DNA from: Cytophagaceae bacterium
Lineage (GTDB): Bacteria > Bacteroidota > Bacteroidia > Cytophagales > Spirosomataceae
Length of the DNA: 64,000 bases
Direction: 5' to 3'
NCBI GenBank assembly: GCA_027486845.1
Contig: JAIXOL010000025.1
Location: 1-64,000 of the forward strand
Both the position numbers and the translations under genes were made by a program. Position 1 is the first letter of the stretch; each line of letters begins with the position of its first letter. Shown in pieces: positions 54,901-63,402 of this stretch. Below the pieces are notes generated by a model, which had not been told where the DNA came from, made no database searches, and was given only the letters and a program-made list of their open reading frames with translations.

Positions 54901-57900
54901 GCTCCTTTTCGAGTCATTTTAAGCTGAGGAATCTCAATTTCGTAGTAGTTTTCAGTTAAATCAGTCCCAATCCTTATGAACGCTCCTCCAACTTCATTTT
55001 CTGCATCATTATCGTTTTCTGCATGAATAAATAAACGTAAACGTTTATAATTAAGCATATCAACACGGGTATTTTTGAAAACAGCTCTCGAATCGCCATC
55101 ACGGAGATTGGATACTCCAAGTGAGATTGATTGTTCATTGAATTTGATGTTGAATTGTTGTTGAGTTACGTCTTGGTCCCGAATAAAACCTGGTGGCACA
55201 ACGTATGGAGTTTTTCCATCTTTTACATTACAGTTTTGTCCATAATCTGAGCATCCGTTTTCTTCGATGCTTACCACACCGACCTTAAATTTAGCATCAT
55301 ATGGCTCTGGAACTTCTGTAAGACCAGCATTACTTAAATTTTTATCATAAGTACGGTAACTATTCGATTCAAGTTGAAGCGATGCAAAACGCAATACAAC
55401 TGGTTCTTCAAAATCAGTCAAAACAGTACGCATAAAACGTATTGATTTGAAACCGTTAATATCTCCAAACTTACGAGTAAATTGTTTGACGGGAACTCTG
55501 AAAAGATACCAAGTTGCTTCTGTACCAGGGACGGTTACTTTATCGACAATAAAACCTTGACCAACATCCATTTTGGTAGGTCGGAGGTCAATCTCATATT
55601 CGTAGAAATTTTCTACGTCATTTACCGTGTTATCGGCATTAATGTCTTCTTTATCAGGTGTTACTGAATTTGCAGGTGTGGCAACGTTGTTAGATTGTGT
55701 ATTACTTTGCGGTGAATTGTTTTCTACCCCCAAATAATTTTTGAAACGTTGCAGAAGGTTTTTATTTTGAGCATCATAATCCTCATCTATAAAGAACTTG
55801 AAATCATCACCTGAAGGGTCTTTAGCAATTTCTTCATAAACTTTTGTGCTTACTTTTCCTTTTATTTCCTCTAAATAACGTTTAATATGTGGAAAGTTAG
55901 TTTCTTCTGAATTTGAAAGTCCATCTAAACCAACATCTTGTTTTTCTCTTGAACCAGTTTGATTGTCAAAAGCATCTGTTATATATTGAATACTCGGAGC
56001 TTTTCCCCAACGAGTAGTAACTGGCTGTGAAGATGATCCGCCACTTGGCAAAAGCCCATTTTCAAAGTTATTTCTACTATCAGGAATGAAATCCTCCGAA
56101 ACATCGCCCAAATGAAAGAGGAGTTTGCCACCTTTGGTATTTCGTTTATTACCATTTGGTGAACCATCGCGAACGATATCAACGAATGGATTAAGCATCC
56201 AGAAAGTTAGGTATTCAGTATTAGCATTTTCAAAATCATTATCTGCTGTGATTCCACGCATGACCGAACCAAAGTTGTTTTTTGGATTTGGTAAAAAACC
56301 AGTTTCTTTATCTAGGTTTGTGTTATAGTTATAAAGCCCCCTTTCTGAAGGAAAATAACTAATATCAAGAATATTAAGCGGAATTGACGAGTTGAAAGCA
56401 GGCAATGAACGTCCAGTAAAAATCTGATTTGGTGTAAAGGCTTTTTCGTAGAGGTTATTATTGGCATCAGCGGTTACATTGTCAGGAAGAACCCCTGCTC
56501 CAAAACCACCACTAAAATAAGTAGTTTGGTCGACTGTATATACTGAAATCTTGCCCCGACGATAATTGTAATCATAATTCATTGCACTCCCTTGAAACGA
56601 TTCGGGAGTTGAGCCTGGTCTCCAACGAGTTGGTTGGCGAGTAAGATCATTGATATTTCGTGTCGATTCAAAATCATCAATCATGGCGTTTCCACCAATT
56701 CTTTTATCATTTACTGCCGGAATCAATTTGGCATATTCAGCAGTTAACTGAATGGAAGACATTTCTTTGGTCTGAATCAATGGAAGAGCATCGAGCATTC
56801 GAGTCAAGAAACGAGAGTCTTTTCTTAAGTTTATATCAACACCAAGTATTGTATTATTGACAGGTTCTTGACCAATTGCAACTCTTGTCAAGAAACCTGG
56901 AGTACTTTCTCGCAGCGTCATGGCCGTTGCTCCGATATGAATATCTTTGTTGAGGTTGTAGTCAAGTCTTGTACCGAGCATAATTCTACGTTGAGTATTG
57001 AATAAATCGGGCTTTTCCCACTCAATACGAATCTGACGAGCAGAATTTAAAATACTCTGATTAGTGATTTTTATTTTACCAAGCTGTGGCTCAATCGTAT
57101 AATCAGCACCTTCTTGCAACTGTACACCACCTGCAAAAATTCTAACTGATTGCCCGGAAGCTCCTAAAGGAAGTGAAATTTCTGAAGCACTACTCGCTTG
57201 TAAACTTCCTCTAATAAAAAACTTGTTTTTAGTTGTAACTTGCTGTGCATCAGTCATTGTAGTTCGATACAACTCATTAAAAACGTATTTTTCTTTCAAG
57301 ATTTGTTCATCAATATCAAATTTAGTTTCGAGGGTTTTTCCGAATGGCTCAAGAACAGGAAAAATTATTCTACCCATTTTTGTATCAATCGTAATATCTT
57401 CCACAAAGTCAAAATTACCGTCGCCATCTGGAAGTTGTGGGTCGTTGTTTGGGTTCAACCGGTCTAGGTTCATTATTCTTATAAGCGGAACGTTCTGTAA
57501 CTTACGCCCTTCTTGTAAGTTTGGTGTATCCATACCAGTACGGTCATCCTTATAAATGATTCGTAATTGAAATCCTTGTTTACCAACCCCAGGTGTACCT
57601 AGTGAATAAATATTTTTCATCATCAAATTCCACATTGGGCTATTCGTGCGATTACGAATCGTTGATGATTTGATGAGTTTTAACATGATTACCTCATCTT
57701 CACGGCGAGAAGAATAATCTTCAGTTAATTCTCCGACTTTGTAGGTACGTCCGTTATAAGTATATTCATAGGCAACGGCCAAAATTTCGTCATTACGTAG
57801 AGGAGTAACCAATGAAATGTAACCGAGTTCTTGGTTGTATTTAAACTCTCTTTCTGTTAAGCGTTTTGAACCTCTCAAAACTTCATAATCCATTCCTTTC

Positions 57901-59201
57901 TTTAAACCAAGTTTTGCTAGAGATCCTGTACTATCATCAACTCTTCTAAAATTTGGATTATTGTTTAAGTTATCGAAAAGAGGTGTTGCTTTGTTATCAA
58001 CCACATTATATTTACCTGTAGCATTCGGAAGTTCTCCTAAATCGGTAAATGCAGTTAGGTTTCGCATCGACTCAATATTGTTCGTCCGGTTGGTAACATA
58101 AACTTCCAAACGAGTAATTCTAACACCTGAAAGCACTAAAGGGAGATTTTGAAGCGATTTTTCATAATTATCTCTAAAAAATTGAGCTAAAAAGAAGTGT
58201 CGGTTTTCGTCATAATTATCACAACGCACCTCAAAAGTTCGACTTTGTTGACCTCCATTTAATACAATAGATTCGGTTCTTGAACGCTGTTGAGCAACAA
58301 CAGCAGTTACATCTAATTTTCCAAATCTGAATGCAGCTTTTACACCCATTAGGTTCTGAACGCCAGGAATCAACTGACTTTTTACGGGCATACTGATGTT
58401 TCCACCTTCAACTTTTTGGAGTATATCTTCGGGCTTATTTTTAAAATTTAATTTTAATTGATTTTCAAAATTAAAGGCGGCTTTGGTATCAAGATTGGTT
58501 AAAACCCCTAATTTGTCACCAATTTTGCCGTTAAAATTGATATTTATTTGTTCATTAAAGTTGAAAAGCGTTTGTTTTCTTTGAATAAGCGGCAAGAAAG
58601 GATTATCAATAAACTGTTTAATAAGTTGGAAATCGAGTGTTACGAATCCATTGGGTTTGAGGTCAGGTAGACTCCCTCCGAAAATTCGATCAACAATTGG
58701 ATTTTTTTCTAATAAAGGTTTAAGTCCACGACCACTGACGGCACTTTTCCCATCTTGAAGATTTTCATAATCTCTTAAAATGCTTCGGCGAACACTGGCT
58801 TTTTGTATGCTCGAATATTCATTAAATGTAATAGCTTGAGGAATTTTATAGTCAATTCTTTTTCCAGCTTTTTCACTAATTGAGATTTCTTTTGCGTTTG
58901 GCGAAAGTTTGAAATCTGTAATAATATTTTTGGAATCCTTTAAATAAAAAGGAGATTGAGGAACTTTAGCAGCATATCGATTCAAATAACGGTCTTGCCA
59001 ACGATAACTCGGTCGGCTTCCAGATCGCAAAATGACCGTATCCTTCTCTAGTATAGCAAGTGAGTCAATCTTTGTTTTCTCAAAAGTAGCTGTACTTTTC
59101 TTACGATTTTGAGCGTATAAGTAGTTGTTACTTATTAATTCTAAAACGCAAAAAAGTAATAGTAAAGTAACACGATTTAGTTTTAACAGCTGTCTGAACA
59201 T
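51984..59201 (-). CDS. sprA: Cell surface protein SprA, type IX secretion translocon
   Basis: A 2405-residue outer membrane protein, the largest in the window. In Flavobacterium johnsoniae SprA forms a 36-strand barrel that is the channel of the type IX secretion system, and it is needed for gliding. A signal peptide ends near YLYAQ (residue 30). Motif-like blocks of the family, such as NGFVTLDFQ and NPFLPLIQRKQTLFNF near the start, and the final aromatic barrel strand (GLNVRFSLSE), are present. The length is normal. Aromatic-polar alternation runs throughout. The gene is bounded by ruvA upstream and gcvH downstream, an arrangement seen in other Bacteroidota. No frameshift is seen. Confidence 0.96.
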   Translation of the reverse strand: MFRQLLKLNRVTLLLLFCVLELISNNYLYAQNRKKSTATFEKTKIDSLAILEKDTVILRSGSRPSYRWQDRYLNRYAAKVPQSPFYLKDSKNIITDFKLSPNAKEISISEKAGKRIDYKIPQAITFNEYSSIQKASVRRSILRDYENLQDGKSAVSGRGLKPLLEKNPIVDRIFGGSLPDLKPNGFVTLDFQLIKQFIDNPFLPLIQRKQTLFNFNEQININFNGKIGDKLGVLTNLDTKAAFNFENQLKLNFKNKPEDILQKVEGGNISMPVKSQLIPGVQNLMGVKAAFRFGKLDVTAVVAQQRSRTESIVLNGGQQSRTFEVRCDNYDENRHFFLAQFFRDNYEKSLQNLPLVLSGVRITRLEVYVTNRTNNIESMRNLTAFTDLGELPNATGKYNVVDNKATPLFDNLNNNPNFRRVDDSTGSLAKLGLKKGMDYEVLRGSKRLTEREFKYNQELGYISLVTPLRNDEILAVAYEYTYNGRTYKVGELTEDYSSRREDEVIMLKLIKSSTIRNRTNSPMWNLMMKNIYSLGTPGVGKQGFQLRIIYKDDRTGMDTPNLQEGRKLQNVPLIRIMNLDRLNPNNDPQLPDGDGNFDFVEDITIDTKMGRIIFPVLEPFGKTLETKFDIDEQILKEKYVFNELYRTTMTDAQQVTTKNKFFIRGSLQASSASEISLPLGASGQSVRIFAGGVQLQEGADYTIEPQLGKIKITNQSILNSARQIRIEWEKPDLFNTQRRIMLGTRLDYNLNKDIHIGATAMTLRESTPGFLTRVAIGQEPVNNTILGVDINLRKDSRFLTRMLDALPLIQTKEMSSIQLTAEYAKLIPAVNDKRIGGNAMIDDFESTRNINDLTRQPTRWRPGSTPESFQGSAMNYDYNYRRGKISVYTVDQTTYFSGGFGAGVLPDNVTADANNNLYEKAFTPNQIFTGRSLPAFNSSIPLNILDISYFPSERGLYNYNTNLDKETGFLPNPKNNFGSVMRGITADNDFENANTEYLTFWMLNPFVDIVRDGSPNGNKRNTKGGKLLFHLGDVSEDFIPDSRNNFENGLLPSGGSSSQPVTTRWGKAPSIQYITDAFDNQTGSREKQDVGLDGLSNSEETNFPHIKRYLEEIKGKVSTKVYEEIAKDPSGDDFKFFIDEDYDAQNKNLLQRFKNYLGVENNSPQSNTQSNNVATPANSVTPDKEDINADNTVNDVENFYEYEIDLRPTKMDVGQGFIVDKVTVPGTEATWYLFRVPVKQFTRKFGDINGFKSIRFMRTVLTDFEEPVVLRFASLQLESNSYRTYDKNLSNAGLTEVPEPYDAKFKVGVVSIEENGCSDYGQNCNVKDGKTPYVVPPGFIRDQDVTQQQFNIKFNEQSISLGVSNLRDGDSRAVFKNTRVDMLNYKRLRLFIHAENDNDAENEVGGAFIRIGTDLTENYYEIEIPQLKMTRKGAINETDIWPDENAIDVALQELVTLKGERNRVAKNLSVLYSKPTEDNKFKISVLGNPDLSTVLTIMLGVRNPKSIDESANTFLVWMNELRAFGFDQTSGDAALLAANIKLADLATVTVNGNYKGFGFGGVQDKISERARDNGTGIGIASNIELDKLMPEKWGLKIPFFINFDKQTVKPHFNPLDPDMPLEIALANITDQTQREKYRRLVVDDNTRRGFNFSNVRKIKTKEGAISHFYDIENFTFTYAQNNVSRSNILIDEYALNQYKGGFTYQFQPKQINWEPFKNKKSLDRPFLYWLKDLNFSPLPTVMAFRTDFDRSYAKTQLRNSDLTTNGIIPMFEKYFLMNRMYDLQWNLTKSILLNYSASMNALIDEPQGDLNTQKKIDSLLTNLKRLGRAKNFSQEMRFTYRLPLDKFFLLDWMTADAKYNNQFNYQAVSLNILDEFNIPFGNTIRNGRDKGVRGKIDFVKLYNKAKYLRFANSPNPVKKRFTRNPGDDENIEVSTSNLAKTFTRLLMSVRGIDYDYSIAETSILPGFMPTPRFFGLATENESAPGLGFVMGQQDQFFQVKAGDKGWLSLTTEQTQPFTQTRQKKFSYRTTIEPNKDLRIQISGNMSRGDTYQEYYTADANGSYSAKSPVRNGNYGMSFWGFRTAFQRMSTDSGSNYQYKVFDNMIKYRNQIIENQLASGDEYYNKNSQDILIPAFFAAYSGKAERARIGFNPFNPNNRKINLPLPNWRIDYSGLANLEPFKRIFSSITINHSYTSNFNVGNFTSSLEYNKTNIAINLSQKGYPLPSTDALNSLGQFIPVFVMSTITIDEKFAPFIGIQFVTKSKISGKFEYNKERRASLNLSNSQIAEYSSDDFVFNFGFKKNGVKLPFRGRDGAIITLKNDLNLQFNLTLRDIKGIQRRLDGDPQPTQGNYNFQLGPRISYQINKRILMNFYIDHLVNRPFVTNFSFPRTTTTGGLNVRFSLSE

Positions 59202-59369
59202 ACAGTTTTTTAGGAAATTTCAAAAGGAGTATCAAGAACTAAACGACTAAAACCTTGCCAATATTCTATGAAGACTTAATTTTTAGCTTGTTTTTTAGTT
59301 TTTAGCAAAATATTAACGTTGAATAAGTTTTTTTGAATTATTAATAATCCGTTATTTTATTCAATAGTA

Positions 59370-59963
59370 TTAGCGAAGAGCGAGTTTTATTAGCTGCTCA
59401 ACCGTAACATCATTGCCTTCACGCTTCAGAATTAGGTCAATACTCTTCTCAGCTGTAGCCCTAGGTATTCCAAGCATTACCAAAGCTGCAAGCGATTCGT
59501 TTCGAACTTTTGCATTTTCGGTGTTGAAGATATTTGGTGTTACTCCACTTATTAGGTTGTCTTTTTTCAATTTATCTTTCAGCTCAATTATAGCTCTCTG
59601 TGCGGTTTTAAGGCCAATACCTTTAATACTTTGTATCGTTTTTACATCTTCACTAACTAAAGCTTGCTTAATTTCCGGAGAAGATAGAGAGGAAAGCATA
59701 ACCAATGCAGTACTTGGCCCAATGCCCGAAACGCTGGTAAGGTCTTCAAATAAAACTTTTTCTTCAGCATCGTGGAAGCCAAATAGAGTATGAGAATCTT
59801 CTCTGATAATCAGCAAGGTATGCAGTTTACAACGTTCTCCTGTATTGTGTAGAGCGGCATATGTTTGTAAAGAAATTTTTACTTGGTATCCAACACCGCT
59901 CACATCTATAATAACGTAAGATGGGTCTTTATAGGCAAGTTTTCCGTCGAGATATGCAATCAT
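59370..59963 (-). CDS. ruvA: Holliday junction branch migration protein RuvA
   Basis: A 197-residue DNA-binding subunit of the RuvAB branch-migration complex. The OB domain (1-65) contains YVIIDVSGVGYQVKIS; the two helix-hairpin-helix motifs read LTSVSGIGPSTALVML and IQSIKGIGLKTAQRAIIELKDKL. A short linker leads to the domain III that contacts RuvB (SLAALVMLGIPRATAEKSI). The length is usual. The gene precedes sprA by 168 nt on the same strand. Confidence 0.96.
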   Translation of the reverse strand: MIAYLDGKLAYKDPSYVIIDVSGVGYQVKISLQTYAALHNTGERCKLHTLLIIREDSHTLFGFHDAEEKVLFEDLTSVSGIGPSTALVMLSSLSSPEIKQALVSEDVKTIQSIKGIGLKTAQRAIIELKDKLKKDNLISGVTPNIFNTENAKVRNESLAALVMLGIPRATAEKSIDLILKREGNDVTVEQLIKLALR

Positions 59964-59980
59964 GTTTTTCGAATTTATTC

Positions 59981-60000
59981 GGGCGTATGCGATACGTCCC
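59981..60000. repeat. REP-like palindrome upstream of ruvA
   Basis: GGGCGTAT-GCG-ATACGTCCC is an imperfect 20-nt palindrome, GC-rich in an AT-rich region. On the minus strand it continues into CGAATAAATTCG, itself nearly palindromic. From memory similar TAGGGxCGTAT...ATACGCCC units recur between genes of many Bacteroidota. Confidence 0.5.
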
Positions 60001-60008
60001 TATGGCTA

Positions 60009-60554
60009 TTATTTTATAATATTCAATCTCAATCCTCCGCTAACTTGCGGATTGATGAAAAAAGGTGATGGTAATGCTTCCACATAAAGTCCTGCATCAA
60101 CAAAAAATGCCAATGGCTGATTAGGTATTTTTAGCTCAAAACCAGCTGTTCCGCTTGGTCCAAGTGATATTTTTTTTGTATGGTCAGTTTTTTGTCCCTT
60201 AAGAATATCTGCATAGTGACTTCGATTGTTGATTTGAGCCCCAAAACCGTAATAAACATGAGCCCAATCTTTTCTAAAAATTTCTAGTTGCCACAAATAG
60301 TGTCCTTGAATCATTAAGCCGGCTGTTTTGTATTCTCCAGCATTGTATCTTCTTTGTCGATTATAAATAAAACCATAAGTACCAATATTTACATCAAAAG
60401 CTTTATCTCCATTTTGGAAATATTTTCTGAGGTTAAAACCTAGAGGTTCTCCAACTCTGAAGCCAGCCGCCCAATTATAATCATATTGTGCGAAAGTTTC
60501 GGAGTTTATACTAAAAAATAAGGTAGTTATGCAAGCACAAAGTAGTTTTTTCAT
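60009..60554 (-). CDS. Hypothetical outer membrane beta-barrel-like protein
   Basis: A 181-residue exported protein with a signal peptide ending near TFAQ (residue 22). The mature part is a series of strand-like segments (GFRVGEPLGFNLRKYF, FDVNIGTYGF, HVYYGFGAQI, FFVDAGLYVE) with Gly/aromatic alternation and a C-terminus GGLRLNIIK, as in small eight-strand barrels. No function can be given. It lies 46 nt before ruvA, with a REP-like palindrome in the gap. Confidence 0.7.
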   Translation of the reverse strand: MKKLLCACITTLFFSINSETFAQYDYNWAAGFRVGEPLGFNLRKYFQNGDKAFDVNIGTYGFIYNRQRRYNAGEYKTAGLMIQGHYLWQLEIFRKDWAHVYYGFGAQINNRSHYADILKGQKTDHTKKISLGPSGTAGFELKIPNQPLAFFVDAGLYVEALPSPFFINPQVSGGLRLNIIK

Positions 60555-60639
60555 TGTTTTTTTTGATTCACTGATTGCAAGAATTTGTCAAAAATATAAA
60601 ATACTGTTTATCAAACGAAATTTTATTAACTATATTCAA

Positions 60640-60670
60640 TAAAAAAGCGTCTGAATTTGCATTCGACGCT
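60640..60670 (-). terminator. Terminator of the ABC/DUF3299 operon
   Basis: AGCGTC-TGAAT (60646-60656) pairs with ATTC-GACGCT (60661-60670), with a bulged T. The minus strand continues into six T. It lies 27 nt past the stop of the DUF3299-like gene. Confidence 0.8.
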
Positions 60671-60696
60671 CTTCATTTTATTGTATTAATGTATAT

Positions 60697-61149
60697 TTAT
60701 AAAACTAAATCTGTATTTACCAAAATATAATTTAGTTCATTAATATCATCGGCATTTAGTTTCAATGTCCCTTTTACAGTCACTCTGTCGTCGGTATTGA
60801 AGCGTTTAGTTGATTTTTTAAATTTGATTTGCACAACCGATTCTGGTCCAGCACCGCCACAAAAGAAACATGAGCTATATGGATTAGCCGAAAGCACATA
60901 AACATTGGCATCAACGTCAACTGGAATCATATAGCCTGTCAACATGATTTCCTTATCTTTTAAGTTGGCCACTTTTTGGCCAAAAGTAGGATAGAGTATA
61001 AACATTGATTCTTCGGCACTCCATTTTTTCTTAAAAGTTACGTCACGAAGTGTTTCCCAAGTGATTTTGGTAGGCTCATCAGCATAAGTAAAAGATAATA
61101 ATGATAAGGCGAAAATGCCAAGTATGATTCTTGTGGTTAAATTTTTCAT
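60697..61149 (-). CDS. DUF3299-like secreted protein
   Basis: A 150-residue exported protein with a signal peptide ending near TYADE (residue 24). The centre matches DUF3299: IMLTGYMIPVDVDANVYVLSANPYSSCFFCGGAGPES, with two Cys in CFFC. That pair could bind a metal ion or form a disulfide. Proteins of this group travel with an ABC ATPase and an FtsX-like permease, and from memory a related cluster in Vibrio is zinc-regulated. It is the last gene of the operon. The molecular role is unknown. Confidence 0.75.
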   Translation of the reverse strand: MKNLTTRIILGIFALSLLSFTYADEPTKITWETLRDVTFKKKWSAEESMFILYPTFGQKVANLKDKEIMLTGYMIPVDVDANVYVLSANPYSSCFFCGGAGPESVVQIKFKKSTKRFNTDDRVTVKGTLKLNADDINELNYILVNTDLVL

Positions 61150-61190
61150 TTTATTGATTTTGAAAGTGTAAAGTTCTTGAAATAAAAAAG

Positions 61191-62390
61191 TTATTCGGTC
61201 GCCAATGTTTTTGAAATATTGATTCTGTAAATACCTAATGATGGAATGGCAGCAGCCAAAATTCCGACTAATAAGGCACCAATAAATAAATATATTTCGC
61301 CAGTTTGTAAACTAAATTGACTCAAATTGAAATGGAATTTCTTGCTTAAAGCATTTGAAATCAAATAGATACCAATTCTACTTAAGACAATTCCCGCAAT
61401 AAAACCAAGCAAAGATAAAATAATACCTTCTAATAACAACATCAAAAATAAACGAGTTCGGCTTGCACCCATTGAAAGCATCAAGGCCATTTCGTATTTT
61501 CGTTCTTTTAATGAATTATAAAGTGATACAAATACACTAATTCCTGAGATAAGCATTATTACTGCTGCCAAAAATTGTAAACCTTCAATACCAATTCCCA
61601 ATAATTCAAACAATCGATTAACCTCTATAGCGGGGACCGCCGCTTGCAATTTTGAATTTTGGTTGATGTTACGTGGCATCGTCATCATACCCATTGGAGA
61701 GCGGAATTTGATGATTGCACTGGTTATTTCGCGTTTAATAGTACTATCAGCTGCTTCATTTTCATGGTTTTCATCTTTATGTTCGTGAACATCCCAAACG
61801 CTATTCAAACTTGTCAAAATCAAATTGTCAACGACAGAATTGTTGTAATCTAAAATTCCGACTACTTTATAATTGCTTTCTTTGTGTTTTTCACCTTCCG
61901 AATCCAGTCCGTGGGAACTGCCAAAAGTATCACCAACTTTTAAATTGGCATTTTTGGCCGTAGAGGCTCCTAAAACCACTTCCAAATTACCTTTGAACAT
62001 TTTTCCAGAAGCTATTTGGGTCTTAAAATGCTCAAAATACTTTTTGTTTGTACCAACTATTCTATATCCTTGATAATTATCGCCCATTGAAAGTGGAATC
62101 ATTTCTTTTACCAAAGGGTTTTGAGCAATTGCCAGTACATCATCTAAAAAAATATTTCCAGTTGGATTGTCAATTTGATAAACTGACGATAATATCAATT
62201 GAAGCGGACTGCCTTTTGCTCCAACTACCAAATCAATGCCGCTGATATTTTTGGCGAATTTATCCTGTAATTGTTTTCCTAAAAGCATCAACAAAGAAAT
62301 CATGGCGATGCCAAGGGTCATTAATAAAATACACAAAAAACTATTGAGTTTTTTGTCAAGTATATTTTTCCAACTTATTTTAAAAAGCAT
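61191..62390 (-). CDS. FtsX/MacB-like ABC transporter permease
   Basis: A 399-residue permease with an N-terminal helix (about 17-38), a large periplasmic domain (about 45-260) and three C-terminal helices, as in MacB and LolC/E. A His/Asp/Glu-rich loop (VHEHKDENHENEAADS) and a Met-rich MGMMTMPRN lie in the periplasmic domain; both could bind metal. The start is the ATG at 62390 (MLFKISWKNILDKK), because the frame above starts with TTG. It lies between the ATPase and DUF3299-like genes, 41 nt from the latter. Confidence 0.88.
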   Translation of the reverse strand: MLFKISWKNILDKKLNSFLCILLMTLGIAMISLLMLLGKQLQDKFAKNISGIDLVVGAKGSPLQLILSSVYQIDNPTGNIFLDDVLAIAQNPLVKEMIPLSMGDNYQGYRIVGTNKKYFEHFKTQIASGKMFKGNLEVVLGASTAKNANLKVGDTFGSSHGLDSEGEKHKESNYKVVGILDYNNSVVDNLILTSLNSVWDVHEHKDENHENEAADSTIKREITSAIIKFRSPMGMMTMPRNINQNSKLQAAVPAIEVNRLFELLGIGIEGLQFLAAVIMLISGISVFVSLYNSLKERKYEMALMLSMGASRTRLFLMLLLEGIILSLLGFIAGIVLSRIGIYLISNALSKKFHFNLSQFSLQTGEIYLFIGALLVGILAAAIPSLGIYRINISKTLATE

Positions 62391-62556
62391 ATTTTTGATT
62401 GACGATTTAAGAATATCGATTATCAAATTGTCTTCTCCGAACAAATTTCAAACGGCAGATTAAAAGCTAAATCTGCCAAATTAGTTATTTATTAGGTGAA
62501 TGATGAAATTTGCGATTACACAAATTTGTAAATCATTATTAGTAAATCGTAATTTG

Positions 62557-63183
62557 TTAAAGTGTTATAATATTTTTAAAATTATCTTTCAATCTTTGGT
62601 CATGTGTTACTATTACTAAGGCAGCACCGATATTTTTCGATTGATTTTCAAGTAATTCTATTACTCTTTTACAGTTTTCGTCATCTAAATTAGAAGTTGG
62701 TTCATCGGCCAAAATTACATCTGGATTATTCATTAATGCTCGTGCGATACTCACACGTTGTTGTTCGCCGCCACTCAATATTGTGGTATTTTTATCAAGA
62801 AGGTCACTAATTCCTAAATTCTGAGCTAGGCTTTGAGCTTTTGTTTTCGATTGCTTTTTGTCGGCAAGGTAATTTGCTAATAATAAATTATCCAATACAT
62901 TCAACGAATTTACAAAGTGTGGTTTCTGATAAATGATTCCGAGATGATTGGCCCGCATTTGGCTTGCATCTTTGGCCGTCAGCATTGCCAATTCCTTTTC
63001 CTGTATTTTTATTGAACCAGAATTTGGGGTAAGAAGCAACGCAAGTAAATGAAGAAGCGTTGTTTTGCCAGTTCCTGAATTTCCTAAGATAAGTAAAGTC
63101 TCACCTTTTTCGCAACTAAATGAAGGAAAATTGAACGTCTTTTTAATATCGTATGAAAAACTAAGTTCGGAGCAAACAAGCAT
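62557..63183 (-). CDS. ABC transporter ATP-binding protein, LolD/MacB type
   Basis: A 208-residue ATPase. Walker A is GNSGTGKTTLL, the signature LSGGEQQRVSIARAL, Walker B VILADEPTSNLD, and the H-loop VTHDQ. The short form without extra domains matches LolD-like proteins that work with FtsX-like permeases. It is the first gene of the minus-strand operon with the permease and DUF3299-like protein. It is divergent from the peroxiredoxin gene across 219 nt. Confidence 0.93.
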   Translation of the reverse strand: MLVCSELSFSYDIKKTFNFPSFSCEKGETLLILGNSGTGKTTLLHLLALLLTPNSGSIKIQEKELAMLTAKDASQMRANHLGIIYQKPHFVNSLNVLDNLLLANYLADKKQSKTKAQSLAQNLGISDLLDKNTTILSGGEQQRVSIARALMNNPDVILADEPTSNLDDENCKRVIELLENQSKNIGAALVIVTHDQRLKDNFKNIITL

Positions 63184-63331
63184 TGTATAGGTTTTTTTGA
63201 TTCATTAATTCAAATATACTACATAACAGTTATTTAGTACAAGATTTTTTTCGTTTCATCATTAAAAATTAATCTTTCAATATAAATTTGAGTTTCGCAA
63301 ATAGTAATTATATTTAATTGAAATTGTGAAC

Positions 63332-63339
63332 TAATTTTG
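63332..63339 (+). promoter_or_regulatory. Candidate -7 box upstream of the peroxiredoxin gene
   Basis: TAATTTTG fits the TAnnTTTG form, 63 nt before the ATG. No good -33 element is seen at the normal distance, so support is weak. Confidence 0.35.
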
Positions 63340-63402
63340 TTAAAAAACAATTCTCTATAAAGTTAGTAGATTATTTGTTTAATTTTTAAACTAAATCAAA
63401 TT

